Below are positions 28,841 through 36,565 of a stretch of 43,713 nt of DNA, piece by piece. This DNA comes from a virus: positions 1-43,713 of IMG/VR virus record IMGVR_UViG_3300042922_000188; one strand, given 5' to 3'. How positions within the stretch are numbered: the first letter of the stretch is position 1; each line of letters begins with the position of its first letter. The notes beneath the pieces were generated by a model, which was not told the DNA's origin, made no database searches, and saw only the letters and a program-made list of their open reading frames with translations. Both the position numbers and the translations under genes were made by a program.

Positions 28841-29515
28841 ATGACTCCACTTAAAGAGATAGGCGAGTGCCTGATAACGGTTGATGGCAAAGCGTACTTC
28901 TTTCGCCCATCGCTCGCTAATATGGCGCGGATCGGTGAGCCAGCCGAAATAGTTCAGGCATTTTATGATTTGCATAACGATGAACTTTCTTCGCTGATTA
29001 ACCGTGCGATTAATGCATATGGGACGTTACCTGTTTGGCTGGCTGAGCATATTAAGAACGGCGATTACGGAAGAAAGGCATTTCTGGCAGCCGTCGCTGT
29101 AATGAATGCTTGCTGCCACACTGATGCTGGCCCTCTGACCGGGTATTTCCATCCATCAAAAGGCGCAGGTCGAACATTCAAGGTTCGTAAAGGCGCACTC
29201 CCGGCAACAGACATAATACTGATAGCGCAATCGCTCATCACTCACGGAGTAATCGGTAAGGCAAAGGTAAGGCGTCCGCAGCGGCATGAAGGAGGGGACA
29301 CTATTTCTGAGTTCGTTGCTGTCGATTACATCGTCGCCGCTCAAATCCATTTTGGCATGAGTGAGCAGGAGGCGGGAAACCTGACTATGACCAAGTTTCA
29401 GCTATTGCTGAATGCTAAATACCCTGACCAGAAGGGTTTCACACGGGAAGAATACGACGCGGTTGCTGATGACTATCTGGCTAAAAAGGCGCGGAGGTTG
29501 GCTAAGGCTGCTTAA
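28841..29515 (+). CDS. Tail assembly chaperone
   Basis: A 224-residue protein between the tube and tape-measure genes, the place of the chaperone (lambda G). It starts MTPLKEIGECLITVDGKAYFFRPSLANMARIG, a pattern of Gp15/G-like chaperones. The C-terminal half is helical with a basic end (AKKARRLAKAA). No useful -1 frameshift product is seen. It keeps the tape measure soluble during tail building. Confidence 0.7.
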   Translation: MTPLKEIGECLITVDGKAYFFRPSLANMARIGEPAEIVQAFYDLHNDELSSLINRAINAYGTLPVWLAEHIKNGDYGRKAFLAAVAVMNACCHTDAGPLTGYFHPSKGAGRTFKVRKGALPATDIILIAQSLITHGVIGKAKVRRPQRHEGGDTISEFVAVDYIVAAQIHFGMSEQEAGNLTMTKFQLLLNAKYPDQKGFTREEYDAVADDYLAKKARRLAKAA

Positions 29516-29527
29516 TTAAGGAAATGT

Positions 29528-29752
29528 ATGAAAAAGTTAGAAGTAAAATTCTCCGCAGATGGCCTAAAGCCGCAAAACGTGGCATTTGCAGTTATGCAGG
29601 CTGGCAGGGTTCTTGTGGAAGATACATTAACAGGAAAAATATCCGCAGAATACAGCCGTAGCTATGAAGTAGAGGCTGATGAAAGCCACATAGACTTGTT
29701 TGTGCACAATGTTAATGACCCCACCTTAACAGTAACTGCCTCATTATCATGA
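29528..29752 (+). CDS. Hypothetical tail-region protein
   Basis: A 74-residue, beta-rich protein (KKLEVKFSADGLKPQNVAFAVM, then SYEVEADESHIDLFV) with AAGG upstream. It occupies the place of the T part of a G/GT pair but has its own start and no frame link to the gene before. Its role is unknown. Confidence 0.65.
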   Translation: MKKLEVKFSADGLKPQNVAFAVMQAGRVLVEDTLTGKISAEYSRSYEVEADESHIDLFVHNVNDPTLTVTASLS

Positions 29753-29818
29753 TCGACACCTTGCCTTGCAGTTGAAGCAGGTCATAACATGCTATCTGGT
29801 TAACCAAAGGAGATAGTC

Positions 29819-30040
29819 ATGTTTGTAGCAAATGGATTAAAGCCAGATCCTGACAATAAGGGCTGGGTTCTCGGCTGGGGCGTTGTGCGCACTTCGCCCT
29901 GGCACCTTGAGGGTGTCTACGCCACAAAAGACGTTGCCGAAACGAAAGCTGTTGATTTAGGCGTCGGATACGATGCTGTTTACGGTAGCCATCGTGTTGG
30001 AAGCGATGATTTTGTGACCGGGACGCGTTTTCTGGAGTGA
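29819..30040 (+). CDS. Hypothetical protein, 73 aa
   Basis: MFVANGLKPDPDNKGWVLGWGVVRTSPWHLEGVY, with AAAGGAGA before ATG 29819. The repeated G-W and the end GSHRVGSDDF suggest a small beta fold. It stands alone, with a 66-base gap before it and a terminator after it, so it may be an independently expressed gene at the border of the second immunity cassette. Confidence 0.65.
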   Translation: MFVANGLKPDPDNKGWVLGWGVVRTSPWHLEGVYATKDVAETKAVDLGVGYDAVYGSHRVGSDDFVTGTRFLE

Positions 30041-30048
30041 CAATTGAT

Positions 30049-30074
30049 AGCCCACTCAGGTGGGCTTTATTTTG
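30049..30074 (+). terminator. Rho-independent terminator
   Basis: AGCCCAC-tcag-GTGGGCT followed by TTATTTT, at the left border of the tail-embedded immunity cassette. Confidence 0.85.
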
Positions 30075-30178
30075 CAAAAAAGTTCTTTACCATCAGATTA
30101 TTACCCTAGGGGTAATATTTCATTGTGCACCTAGCTTTAAGCATCAAATGGATCTTTAATGACCCCAGCAGGTGCTCT

Positions 30179-30952
30179 TTAACAGTTAGGTTTTTCATTT
30201 TTAGCATATGAGTCCATTGTGGGGTACTGAGTCTTGCTAATGACTTGCATGCTTAAGTTTGAAACGGCTGCTCGTTGGTTTGCTGGAAGGTTGATGATTA
30301 CCGATACCGCAGGAATCACTCTTATTGAATCCTCCCTTAAACTTACAACCGCTACCTCATCTCTTGGGTAGGTGGTATTGAGGGGGGAAAATTTTACCAC
30401 CTCCATTCCTCCGGCAAATCTGCGGAAGAAAACAAGAGGTTCTAGTCCGTATAAAATAACCAGCACAAAATCTCCACTTTTAGGAGGTACTGATGGATCA
30501 AACACGACAATTGAGCCAACTGGGAAGCTGTACTCACCACCCTCGCTTGCCATCATAGAATCATCGCGGATTAGATAAGCGAAGCTGGCATCACTAACAC
30601 GAAGATCAGTGTGTATAAAACGTTCACTTTCTACGAATTGTTCATCACCCTTAAAACGGGAGATTATTTGTTCATCCGTATAAATAGGGGTTTTAGTGAT
30701 TTTAGCATTTACTTGACCTGTATCTTCATTTTTTCCTTCATGACGGCTTCCATAGGAAAGCATCTCTGGAGTGACATGTAGCGCAGATGCAAGACGTAAC
30801 AGGGCTTTCAAGCGTGGGGAGGACTCCCCAATTTCATATGATGCAATCGTTCTTTGAGCCACGCCCACAAGCTTTGCCAGTTCGCTCTGAGTCAAACCCA
30901 GCGACGAACGAAGACTTAATAGTCGTGCTGGAAATTGTTCATCAACCTTCAT
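30179..30952 (-). CDS. Second repressor (XRE/S24-like) without autocleavage residues
   Basis: A 257-residue, leftward repressor. The HTH lies at about residues 20-45 (LTQSELAKLVGVAQRTIASYE). The C-terminal domain is S24-like with Ser132 in DDSMM, but the lysine position of ATFKKL is FFRRF (Arg177/178), and no Ala-Gly cleavage loop like ISAGEW is visible. It should not self-cleave on RecA activation. It is divergent from an operon of an Arc-like protein and two antirepressors, so relief by antirepressor binding is likely (inference). Expression from the lysogen is expected. Confidence 0.88.
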   Translation of the reverse strand: MKVDEQFPARLLSLRSSLGLTQSELAKLVGVAQRTIASYEIGESSPRLKALLRLASALHVTPEMLSYGSRHEGKNEDTGQVNAKITKTPIYTDEQIISRFKGDEQFVESERFIHTDLRVSDASFAYLIRDDSMMASEGGEYSFPVGSIVVFDPSVPPKSGDFVLVILYGLEPLVFFRRFAGGMEVVKFSPLNTTYPRDEVAVVSLREDSIRVIPAVSVIINLPANQRAAVSNLSMQVISKTQYPTMDSYAKNEKPNC

Positions 30953-30990
30953 TTTAAACCTTTATCATTCATATAAACTCTCAAAATCTC

Positions 30991-31018
30991 TTTACACGAG
31001 TGGTTTATGAGCTATTAT
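30991..31018 (+). promoter_or_regulatory. Promoter of the arc/antirepressor operon
   Basis: TTTACA (30991-30996), 16 bases, TATTAT (31013-31018). A TTTAT-7-ATAAA inverted repeat lies upstream at 30961-30977, and GTTTAT recurs in the spacer; these are candidate operator half sites for the divergent repressor. Confidence 0.65.
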
Positions 31019-31050
31019 GGTATTTGAGCAACTATAGAGGAAACTACCAG

Positions 31051-31224
31051 ATGAATAAAGAAGTTAAAACGATTAACCCCATTCAGCTACGGCTTCCGCC
31101 TGAAAATAAAAATTGGATTGAAAGATCTGCCGGAAGAACAATGCGCACAACTCACAGTGAGATTGTGTATCGCTTAAAGCTGTTGCAAGAGTTAGAGGAG
31201 AAAGGCGTTGTTAGTATCCAGTAA
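31051..31224 (+). CDS. Arc-like ribbon-helix-helix protein
   Basis: A 57-residue protein. ATG 31051 has AGAGGA upstream and begins the domain; the frame is also open from GTG/ATG 31000. The strand IQLRLPPENKNW, helix ERSAGRTMRTTHSEIVYRLKLL follow the plan of P22 Arc and Mnt (F.lR.P..., ...gRs.NsEI). The dimer should bind DNA through the strand and down-regulate its operon, as Arc does for ant. It precedes the antirepressor as in P22 immI. Confidence 0.85.
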   Translation: MNKEVKTINPIQLRLPPENKNWIERSAGRTMRTTHSEIVYRLKLLQELEEKGVVSIQ

Positions 31225-31297
31225 AAACAGCGAAGCCCCAACTGCGCTAACAGTCAGGGCCTCTAATTTGTCGGTTAACCTTTGCGAGAAAACCAAC
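31223..31297 (-). ncRNA. Candidate sar-like antisense RNA over the antirepressor start
   Basis: A leftward promoter TTGGAA (31333-31328), 18 bases, TACAAT (31309-31304) lies inside the start of the Bro-N gene. Transcription would begin near 31297. It would end at a stem AGCG-c-AG-ttgggg-CT-t-CGCT followed by GTTTTT (end near 31223). The RNA of about 75 nt covers the whole gap between the Arc-like gene and the antirepressor, including its ribosome site. P22 sar has the same place, direction and size (about 69 nt). Not proven by expression. Confidence 0.6.
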
Positions 31298-31885
31298 ATG
31301 AACATTGTAGCAAAATCAAATTACAACTTCCAAGGGATTGATTTAGTGCCTGCGCCAGTGAATGAGGGCATCTGGCTGACATCAGCAGATATTGCCAAGG
31401 CTCTTGGTTACGCTTCGCCTAAAAGTGTTTCCAACATTTATTCGCGCAATTCAGATGAGTTTACAGGCAGCATGTCTCGGGTCATCAAAATGATGACCAA
31501 CGGAATAAACAATAACTTACGTGAAAAATCAGTCCGCGTATTCTCGCTTCGCGGCTGCCATCTTATTGCTATGTTTGCCACAACGGAGAGGGCTAAAGAA
31601 TTCCGTCGCTGGGTTCTTGACATTCTTGACCGTGAGGTTGCTAACGGAGCGGTTCCGGTGAAATTTGACTTTGAGATGTATGCTCAGAATGCAAATGCTG
31701 CCTGCGCCATGCTTGACCAGATTTGGGATATCTTTCACGACGATCTTGAACCAGGACTTCGCAGCCTGGCATCTCCTGTTGCGACCAAGCTTGTTGGCCG
31801 AATCATAGAGGCAAAATCGATTTCTTACAGTATTCGCGGTGGCCTGTTACGTGCGGCTGGGAATAAAAATGGGATGATTCATTGA
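31298..31885 (+). CDS. Bro-N domain antirepressor
   Basis: A 195-residue protein. ATG 31298 begins the domain (the frame is open from 31208). The Bro-N domain covers residues 10-115 (EGIWLTSADIAKALGYASPKSVSNIYSR, then RVFSLRGCHLIAMFATTERAKEFRRWVLD). This is a common N-terminal module of phage antirepressors. The C-terminal part is helical and may hold the repressor-binding region. It lies downstream of the Arc-like gene and opposite the second repressor, which suggests that repressor as its target. Confidence 0.88.
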   Translation: MNIVAKSNYNFQGIDLVPAPVNEGIWLTSADIAKALGYASPKSVSNIYSRNSDEFTGSMSRVIKMMTNGINNNLREKSVRVFSLRGCHLIAMFATTERAKEFRRWVLDILDREVANGAVPVKFDFEMYAQNANAACAMLDQIWDIFHDDLEPGLRSLASPVATKLVGRIIEAKSISYSIRGGLLRAAGNKNGMIH

Positions 31886-31904
31886 TAGGCGTATGGGATG
31901 GCGC

Positions 31905-31985
31905 AAAAAGAAAAACCGCCAGTGAGCGCTGGCGGTCTACATTAACTACTGATTGGAGTCTTACATGCAACAATCTTCATCAACT
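31905..31985 (-). ncRNA. Second sar-like antisense RNA candidate
   Basis: Leftward, over the start of the ORF6N gene. A weak promoter TCGACA (32020-32015), 17 bases, TACATT (31997-31992) predicts a start near 31985. A perfect eight-pair hairpin ACCGCCAG...CTGGCGGT (31936-31915) with a T-rich end terminates it near 31905. About 80 nt. The terminator is clear; the promoter is less so. Confidence 0.45.
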
Positions 31986-32756
31986 GCTGTAAATGTAGCA
32001 CCAACAAAAGTTGTTGTCGATCCCCTGTCTTGCCCTGTTATTGAATGGTCAGGAGTCAGAGTGGTAACCACAGGGACATTGGCAAAAGGTTACGGAACTG
32101 ACGAGGCAAATATCCGAAATAATCTGTCTCGAAATCCAGAGCGCTTTGTGGAGGGTAAACACTACTTCCTGCTTAAAGGGGCAGATTTGAAGGATTTCAA
32201 GAACAGCGTAACTGATGGTTACTCTGTTGGTAAACGCGCAAAGTCAGTCACATTGTGGGCAGAGAAAGGGGCTGCCCGGATGTCTAAGATTGTCGACACT
32301 GACGAAGCGTGGTCCTTTTTCGAACGCCTTGAGGATGCTTACTTCCGTCCAACTCCATCAATGGGTATTCCGCTGACCTATGAAGCTGCCCTGGAAGACC
32401 TTCTGACAAAAGTGAAAGAGAACCGCATTATTGCTGAGCAGCGTGACCGGGCAGTAAAAGAGAAGCGATGGATCTCCGAGAAGCGTGAAGTGACGGCAAT
32501 GGCTACAGCTTCCGCCGCTGTGCGAGCCAAAAATAAACTGGCAGAGCGCCTTGGCGAAGGAAAAAACTATGCTGCAATCATTCCTGTTGAAAAAAAGCTC
32601 GGGAAGAAATTCAAATGGCAGCCACTACGCAAGTGGTGCAGGGAGAATGACGCCACACCTCATGATGTAGATGACCCGCGCTTCGGAACGGTCAAGTCAT
32701 GGCCTCGTGAAGCATGGCTTGCAGTATATGCTGTAGACATCCGCAAGCTGTTTTAA
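31965..32756 (+). CDS. ORF6N domain antirepressor
   Basis: A 263-residue protein. ATG 31965 is preferred (TTGGAG upstream) over an in-frame start at 31953. The ORF6N domain is at residues 25-120 (VIEWSGVRVVTTGTLAKGYGTDEANIRNNLSRNPERFVEGKHYFLL). A charged coiled part follows (about 145-190). The C-terminal part is a KilA-C/P22AR-like domain (EKKLGKKFKWQPLRKW). It is the third antirepressor-type gene of the window and the second in this cassette. Its target is unknown. Confidence 0.87.
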   Translation: MQQSSSTAVNVAPTKVVVDPLSCPVIEWSGVRVVTTGTLAKGYGTDEANIRNNLSRNPERFVEGKHYFLLKGADLKDFKNSVTDGYSVGKRAKSVTLWAEKGAARMSKIVDTDEAWSFFERLEDAYFRPTPSMGIPLTYEAALEDLLTKVKENRIIAEQRDRAVKEKRWISEKREVTAMATASAAVRAKNKLAERLGEGKNYAAIIPVEKKLGKKFKWQPLRKWCRENDATPHDVDDPRFGTVKSWPREAWLAVYAVDIRKLF

Positions 32757-32787
32757 AGCTCCTCAACTACAGAAGTCGATCCATTCC

Positions 32788-32810
32788 AACCCGCTTAACT
32801 GCGGGTTTTC
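32788..32810 (+). terminator. Rho-independent terminator closing the antirepressor operon
   Basis: AACCCGC-ttaact-GCGGGTT followed by TTC. It lies 30 bases after the ORF6N stop and separates the cassette from the next moron. Confidence 0.75.
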
Positions 32811-32845
32811 TGTATGCAACGCCCCGCAACATTCCGCCTCATCGG

Positions 32846-32873
32846 TTGATAAGTGATCGGTTCCTGATAGGAT
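32846..32873 (+). promoter_or_regulatory. Candidate promoter of the secreted-protein moron
   Basis: TTGATA (32846-32851), 16 bases, TAGGAT (32868-32873), 32 bases before the ATG at 32905. With the terminators on each side it would make a one-gene unit. Confidence 0.5.
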
Positions 32874-32904
32874 GTGAGCAAATGTTACTTGTGGGGATAG
32901 GGAT

Positions 32905-33369
32905 ATGAAGAAGCATGCTTTAGGCATTATTTTGACCGCCTTGGCTTTCTCTTTGCACGCGCAATCTGTAGAGCAGATCGAATCTGCAGCAAAACTCGCA
33001 GTAAAAAACGAGGTGATGAAAAGGTATAAGCCTGGAGATTGTGATAGATGGAAAACTTTAGAGGAGAGCGGTCAAGCCAAGGTTGGATCGGCATTAGTAA
33101 ATTGTGATAGCTCCTTTAATCCTGCCTATGACCTTGCATTCTCAGATGTGAAGGTATTTCAGCATGAAAATTACAATGCGGTTTGTGGCGTAGTGTCAGG
33201 CCGGACTGATGTTAGTAAAATAGGCGGAAGATTTGTATACACTGACGGCGATAGTGGGCATGTGTTCGTTAAAAATTCTAAATACCCTAGTCTCTTAGTG
33301 TCTAAAAACATCGACATGCTGGCCCTATTAGATAAACAGCTAAAATTAGAATCCGTAAATTGCAAATAA
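32905..33369 (+). CDS. Secreted moron protein
   Basis: A 154-residue protein with a signal peptide (MKKHALGIILTALAFSLHA, cut probably before QS). The mature part has five Cys (NCD, GDCDRW, VCGVV and NCK at the end), so periplasmic disulfides are possible. AT-rich, with its own promoter and terminator, inserted between the antirepressor operon and the tape measure. No family is recognised. Like Cor, it could alter the envelope of the lysogen or block superinfection; this is inference. Confidence 0.75.
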   Translation: MKKHALGIILTALAFSLHAQSVEQIESAAKLAVKNEVMKRYKPGDCDRWKTLEESGQAKVGSALVNCDSSFNPAYDLAFSDVKVFQHENYNAVCGVVSGRTDVSKIGGRFVYTDGDSGHVFVKNSKYPSLLVSKNIDMLALLDKQLKLESVNCK

Positions 33370-33384
33370 TGAATCGATGAAACA

Positions 33385-33410
33385 AACCTCGCTCCGGCGG
33401 GGTTTTTTAT
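33385..33410 (+). terminator. Rho-independent terminator after the secreted moron
   Basis: AACCTCGC-tccg-GCGGGGTT plus TTTT. The sequence after its stem is shared with the terminator behind the Cor gene. Confidence 0.9.
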
Positions 33411-33425
33411 TGCCCGGAGAAAACT

Positions 33426-36179
33426 ATGGCAGGTGAGAAGAATGCCGGTAGCATCGTTTATGAAATCAGCGCCGACGTTGAGCCGCTGTTGCAGGGCGGG
33501 AAACAGGCCATTGATGCTCTGGATAAACTGGATGCGGCTGCACAGCAGTCCGGCAAGGGGATGGATAACCTCGACCAGAGCGCGTCCCAAACCGGATCCG
33601 CGTTTACTGAACTTGCTGGTTATGCCAATTCCATGGACAACCAACTTCGCAAGCTAAATACCAATGTCAGTGGCATAGCTAAAGCGATGGAAGAAGCGCG
33701 CAGTGGCACAGGAGGCGCAAGCAACGAATTCAATCGCGCACAGTCAATAATTGAGGCGCTTGGGAATCAGTTGGCGGTTCTTGATGAGGCGCAGGAAAAC
33801 GGAGCGCGTAGTGCCGCAGTACTCGCTGCACAACTTCGCGCAGGCTCTAAAGCCAGCGATGAAGAAAAGCAAAAGATAGGACAATTAACCGGTCAGCTTT
33901 TCGACATGCAGCGCACAACACAGGCGTCAGCAGGCGGAAACAAAAACTGGAAGTCCAGCATGCAGCAGGCTGGCTATCAGGTGCAGGACTTCATCGTACA
34001 GGTTCAGGGGGGACAGTCTGCACTGGTTGCGTTCTCTCAGCAGGGTTCGCAATTAGCAGGGGCATTTGGTCCTGGCGGTGCGGTTATTGGTGCGGTTATT
34101 GCGCTGAGTACCGTTGTAGCTGGCACTCTGGTGGCATCACTTGGGAATGGTAAAAGTGCAGTTGACGCTCTGAAAGATGCCATAGAGACAACTGATAAAG
34201 TTATTTCTATTTCGCAAAATGGCGTTGGCGCGCTTTCTGAAAAGTATGCCGCGCTGGCGAGGGTGAATATTCAGGTTGCAACCCTGATGCGGCAACAGGC
34301 AGAGATTGAGCTTCAGGCCGCATTAGGGAAGGTTTCAACAGAAGTACAGAAGGCATCAAAGGACTTTATCGGGTTCGGTGATTCGCTGGTTTCTTCGCTA
34401 GGTGGTGGATATGCCAGCGTTAAGCTTTTTAACGATTACCTTTCCACACTAAGTATCACCACTAATGACTTCGGTGAGGCCATGAAGCAGGCGGCTGCGG
34501 CAGGAAGGGCCGGGCAAACAACCATGCAATCAATGGTCGCCACTGTGGGTGCTCTCGCCAGCAAGTTTGATTTAACTGATCAGCAGGCCTATGAGTTTGC
34601 TAAACAGCTTTCTGATATTGCAAAAAATCCTTCAGATCAAAAACTTCAATCTCTGATAAGTACTTTGCAGGAGGTAGGAAATGGCCAGTCTTCTGGGGCT
34701 AAAACGGCACGTGAATATGCAGCAAGGCTGCTTGAAATTGCAACGACTAGCGCGGACGCATCAACACGGTTAAAAGCCCTAAAGGAAATGACCGACAGCC
34801 TGACGTCAAGTCAGGATAAGGCCCTCAAGCAAGCCCAGCAGGAGCTGTTTATCACCAGGCAAACTGGCGATGAAAAGCTTAAGGCACAGGCATGGAGAGA
34901 TGCGGAAAACCAAGGGATAAAAGAAGGCACTAAGGCCTTCAGAGATTACTATAACGTTCGTCTTCAAACCTACCAGCAACAAGAGGCAAACACTAAAGCC
35001 TCAAAGGAAAGTGCAAAAGCTACAAGAGAGAGCGCATCTGCAGCAAAAAGCGCCGAGAAGGCTGAAGAGTCGATAGCTCAGAAGTTAGCTAACCTACGGG
35101 CAGCGTCTGACTTAACAACCGAATCTCTTGAAAAGCGCCGCATTGAAGAAGCCGGATTGCGGGCCGAGCAATCACTAGGTAATAAAGCATCGCAACAGCA
35201 GCTAGCTGAGGCTAAAGCGTTAGGTGAAGCAAACGAAAAAGCAGCAATCTCGATCCAGAGGCGTAAGGAGGCTGAGCAAGGTTACAAGCAGGTGCAAGGT
35301 GCCGCATCTCCAGTTGCCGGTATTGACAACAATTTCCAGACGCAAATGCAGGAGCTAAATGAATATGCCGCTCTTTATCCGCAAAAGATAGCTGAAGTTG
35401 AAGCGGTTCGCGCTTCCATCGAAGATCAATATCGGAAGAAGCGCGAGGAGGCAATGTGGCAGGAGTGGCAGCAGCAGAGCGATATTAACCAGCTTGCTGC
35501 TTCTGCTATCGACTCGCTACAAGGTGGCGCTACCAACGCAATCACTGGCCTAATTAATGGCACCCAGAACCTTCAAGAGGCATTCGCTAACATTGGCACA
35601 ACTATCCTTGGAAGTGTTGTTGGAAGCCTTGTGCAGATGGGTATTGAGTGGGCCAAAAGCCAGCTCATGGGGCAGGCGGCTGCGGCGGCATCACTTGCAT
35701 CTACAATGGCTCAGGCTACGGCAGCAGCTTCTGCATGGGCTCCTGCGGCAATCAGCGCATCCATTGCGACATATGGAAGCGCTGCGGCGATAGGGCAGTC
35801 TGCTTATGCGGGATCATTGCTTGCTGCAAAGGGAATGGCGGTCGCTGGCGCTCGTTACAACGGCGGTCCGGTTGATGCAAATTCCATGTATCGCGTGGGG
35901 GAGAGGGGTAAGCCTGAAATCTTCAAGGCCAGCAATGGCAGTCAGTACATGATACCTGGTGATAATGGCCGCGTGATTAGTAATCGGGATATGCAGGGCA
36001 CGGGAAATGGAAGCGCCTCGATTCAACAGGAAGTGCATTTCCACATTCAAACGACTGGCGGAATTGATGATGAAACTATGGCTAAGATGGCTCAGATGAT
36101 GAAGCGAGTCTCGTTATTTCACATTAGTGACCAGGCTAACCGCCCAGGTGGACTAATCCAGCCGAGGAATAAACGCTAA
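33426..36179 (+). CDS. Tail tape measure protein
   Basis: A 917-residue protein, the longest but one in the window. It is rich in Ala, Gln, Ser and coiled coils (residues 20-180 and 530-690). A hydrophobic segment at about 213-239 (GGAVIGAVIALSTVVAGTLVASL) could enter the membrane during DNA ejection. The C-terminus (MYRVGERGKPEIFKASNGSQYMIPGDNGRV) is typical of lambdoid tape measures. It sets tail length (its residue number suggests about 135 nm by the rule of 0.15 nm per residue). It abuts gene M. Confidence 0.93.
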   Translation: MAGEKNAGSIVYEISADVEPLLQGGKQAIDALDKLDAAAQQSGKGMDNLDQSASQTGSAFTELAGYANSMDNQLRKLNTNVSGIAKAMEEARSGTGGASNEFNRAQSIIEALGNQLAVLDEAQENGARSAAVLAAQLRAGSKASDEEKQKIGQLTGQLFDMQRTTQASAGGNKNWKSSMQQAGYQVQDFIVQVQGGQSALVAFSQQGSQLAGAFGPGGAVIGAVIALSTVVAGTLVASLGNGKSAVDALKDAIETTDKVISISQNGVGALSEKYAALARVNIQVATLMRQQAEIELQAALGKVSTEVQKASKDFIGFGDSLVSSLGGGYASVKLFNDYLSTLSITTNDFGEAMKQAAAAGRAGQTTMQSMVATVGALASKFDLTDQQAYEFAKQLSDIAKNPSDQKLQSLISTLQEVGNGQSSGAKTAREYAARLLEIATTSADASTRLKALKEMTDSLTSSQDKALKQAQQELFITRQTGDEKLKAQAWRDAENQGIKEGTKAFRDYYNVRLQTYQQQEANTKASKESAKATRESASAAKSAEKAEESIAQKLANLRAASDLTTESLEKRRIEEAGLRAEQSLGNKASQQQLAEAKALGEANEKAAISIQRRKEAEQGYKQVQGAASPVAGIDNNFQTQMQELNEYAALYPQKIAEVEAVRASIEDQYRKKREEAMWQEWQQQSDINQLAASAIDSLQGGATNAITGLINGTQNLQEAFANIGTTILGSVVGSLVQMGIEWAKSQLMGQAAAAASLASTMAQATAAASAWAPAAISASIATYGSAAAIGQSAYAGSLLAAKGMAVAGARYNGGPVDANSMYRVGERGKPEIFKASNGSQYMIPGDNGRVISNRDMQGTGNGSASIQQEVHFHIQTTGGIDDETMAKMAQMMKRVSLFHISDQANRPGGLIQPRNKR

Positions 36180-36529
36180 TGCCAGAGACATTCACCTGGA
36201 CACCACAAAAAGCTTATTCCGTTGAGCGCACGCCTAATGTCGCTGTGGTTAAGCTTGGCGATGGATACGAGCAGCGCCAGACAAAAGGTATCAACCCGCT
36301 CATGGATAAGTATGCCCTGACATTTAAAGGGGTAGATGACAAGTGCGGCAGGGTAAACGTAGCAAGAATGGCTGAAGCATTCCTGAAAGCTCGAATGGCC
36401 GTTGAGTCCTTTTACTGGACACCAACCATGACAGGAGTGCGAGCGCTGTTCGTTTGCCGGTCCTGGAGTATGACAAAAACTGGATCGCTGTATGAACTGA
36501 CGGCCACATTTGAACAAGTGCCAAGATAA
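36179..36529 (+). CDS. M: Minor tail protein M
   Basis: A 116-residue protein of the lambda gpM family: TFTWTPQKAYSVERTPNVAVVKLGDGYEQR at the start and FVCRSWSMTKTGSLYELTATFEQVPR at the end. It is part of the tail tip that closes the tube below the tape measure. Its ATG lies in the tape-measure stop. A terminator follows. Confidence 0.9.
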   Translation: MPETFTWTPQKAYSVERTPNVAVVKLGDGYEQRQTKGINPLMDKYALTFKGVDDKCGRVNVARMAEAFLKARMAVESFYWTPTMTGVRALFVCRSWSMTKTGSLYELTATFEQVPR

Positions 36530-36551
36530 GCCACCTCCGGGTGGCTTTTTT
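36529..36551 (+). terminator. Rho-independent terminator between M and L
   Basis: AGCCACC-tccg-GGTGGCT followed by TTTTT, overlapping the stop of M. Needs Q for read-through into L, K, I and J. Confidence 0.9.
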
Positions 36552-36565
36552 AATGGGAGTTTGCT

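Noticed and set aside
29440-29530. Programmed -1 frameshift at the end of the tail chaperone gene (GCTAAAAAGG)
   Set aside because: The -1 frame meets a stop after about ten codons, and the next gene has its own start and AAGG. No G/GT-like fusion can be made.
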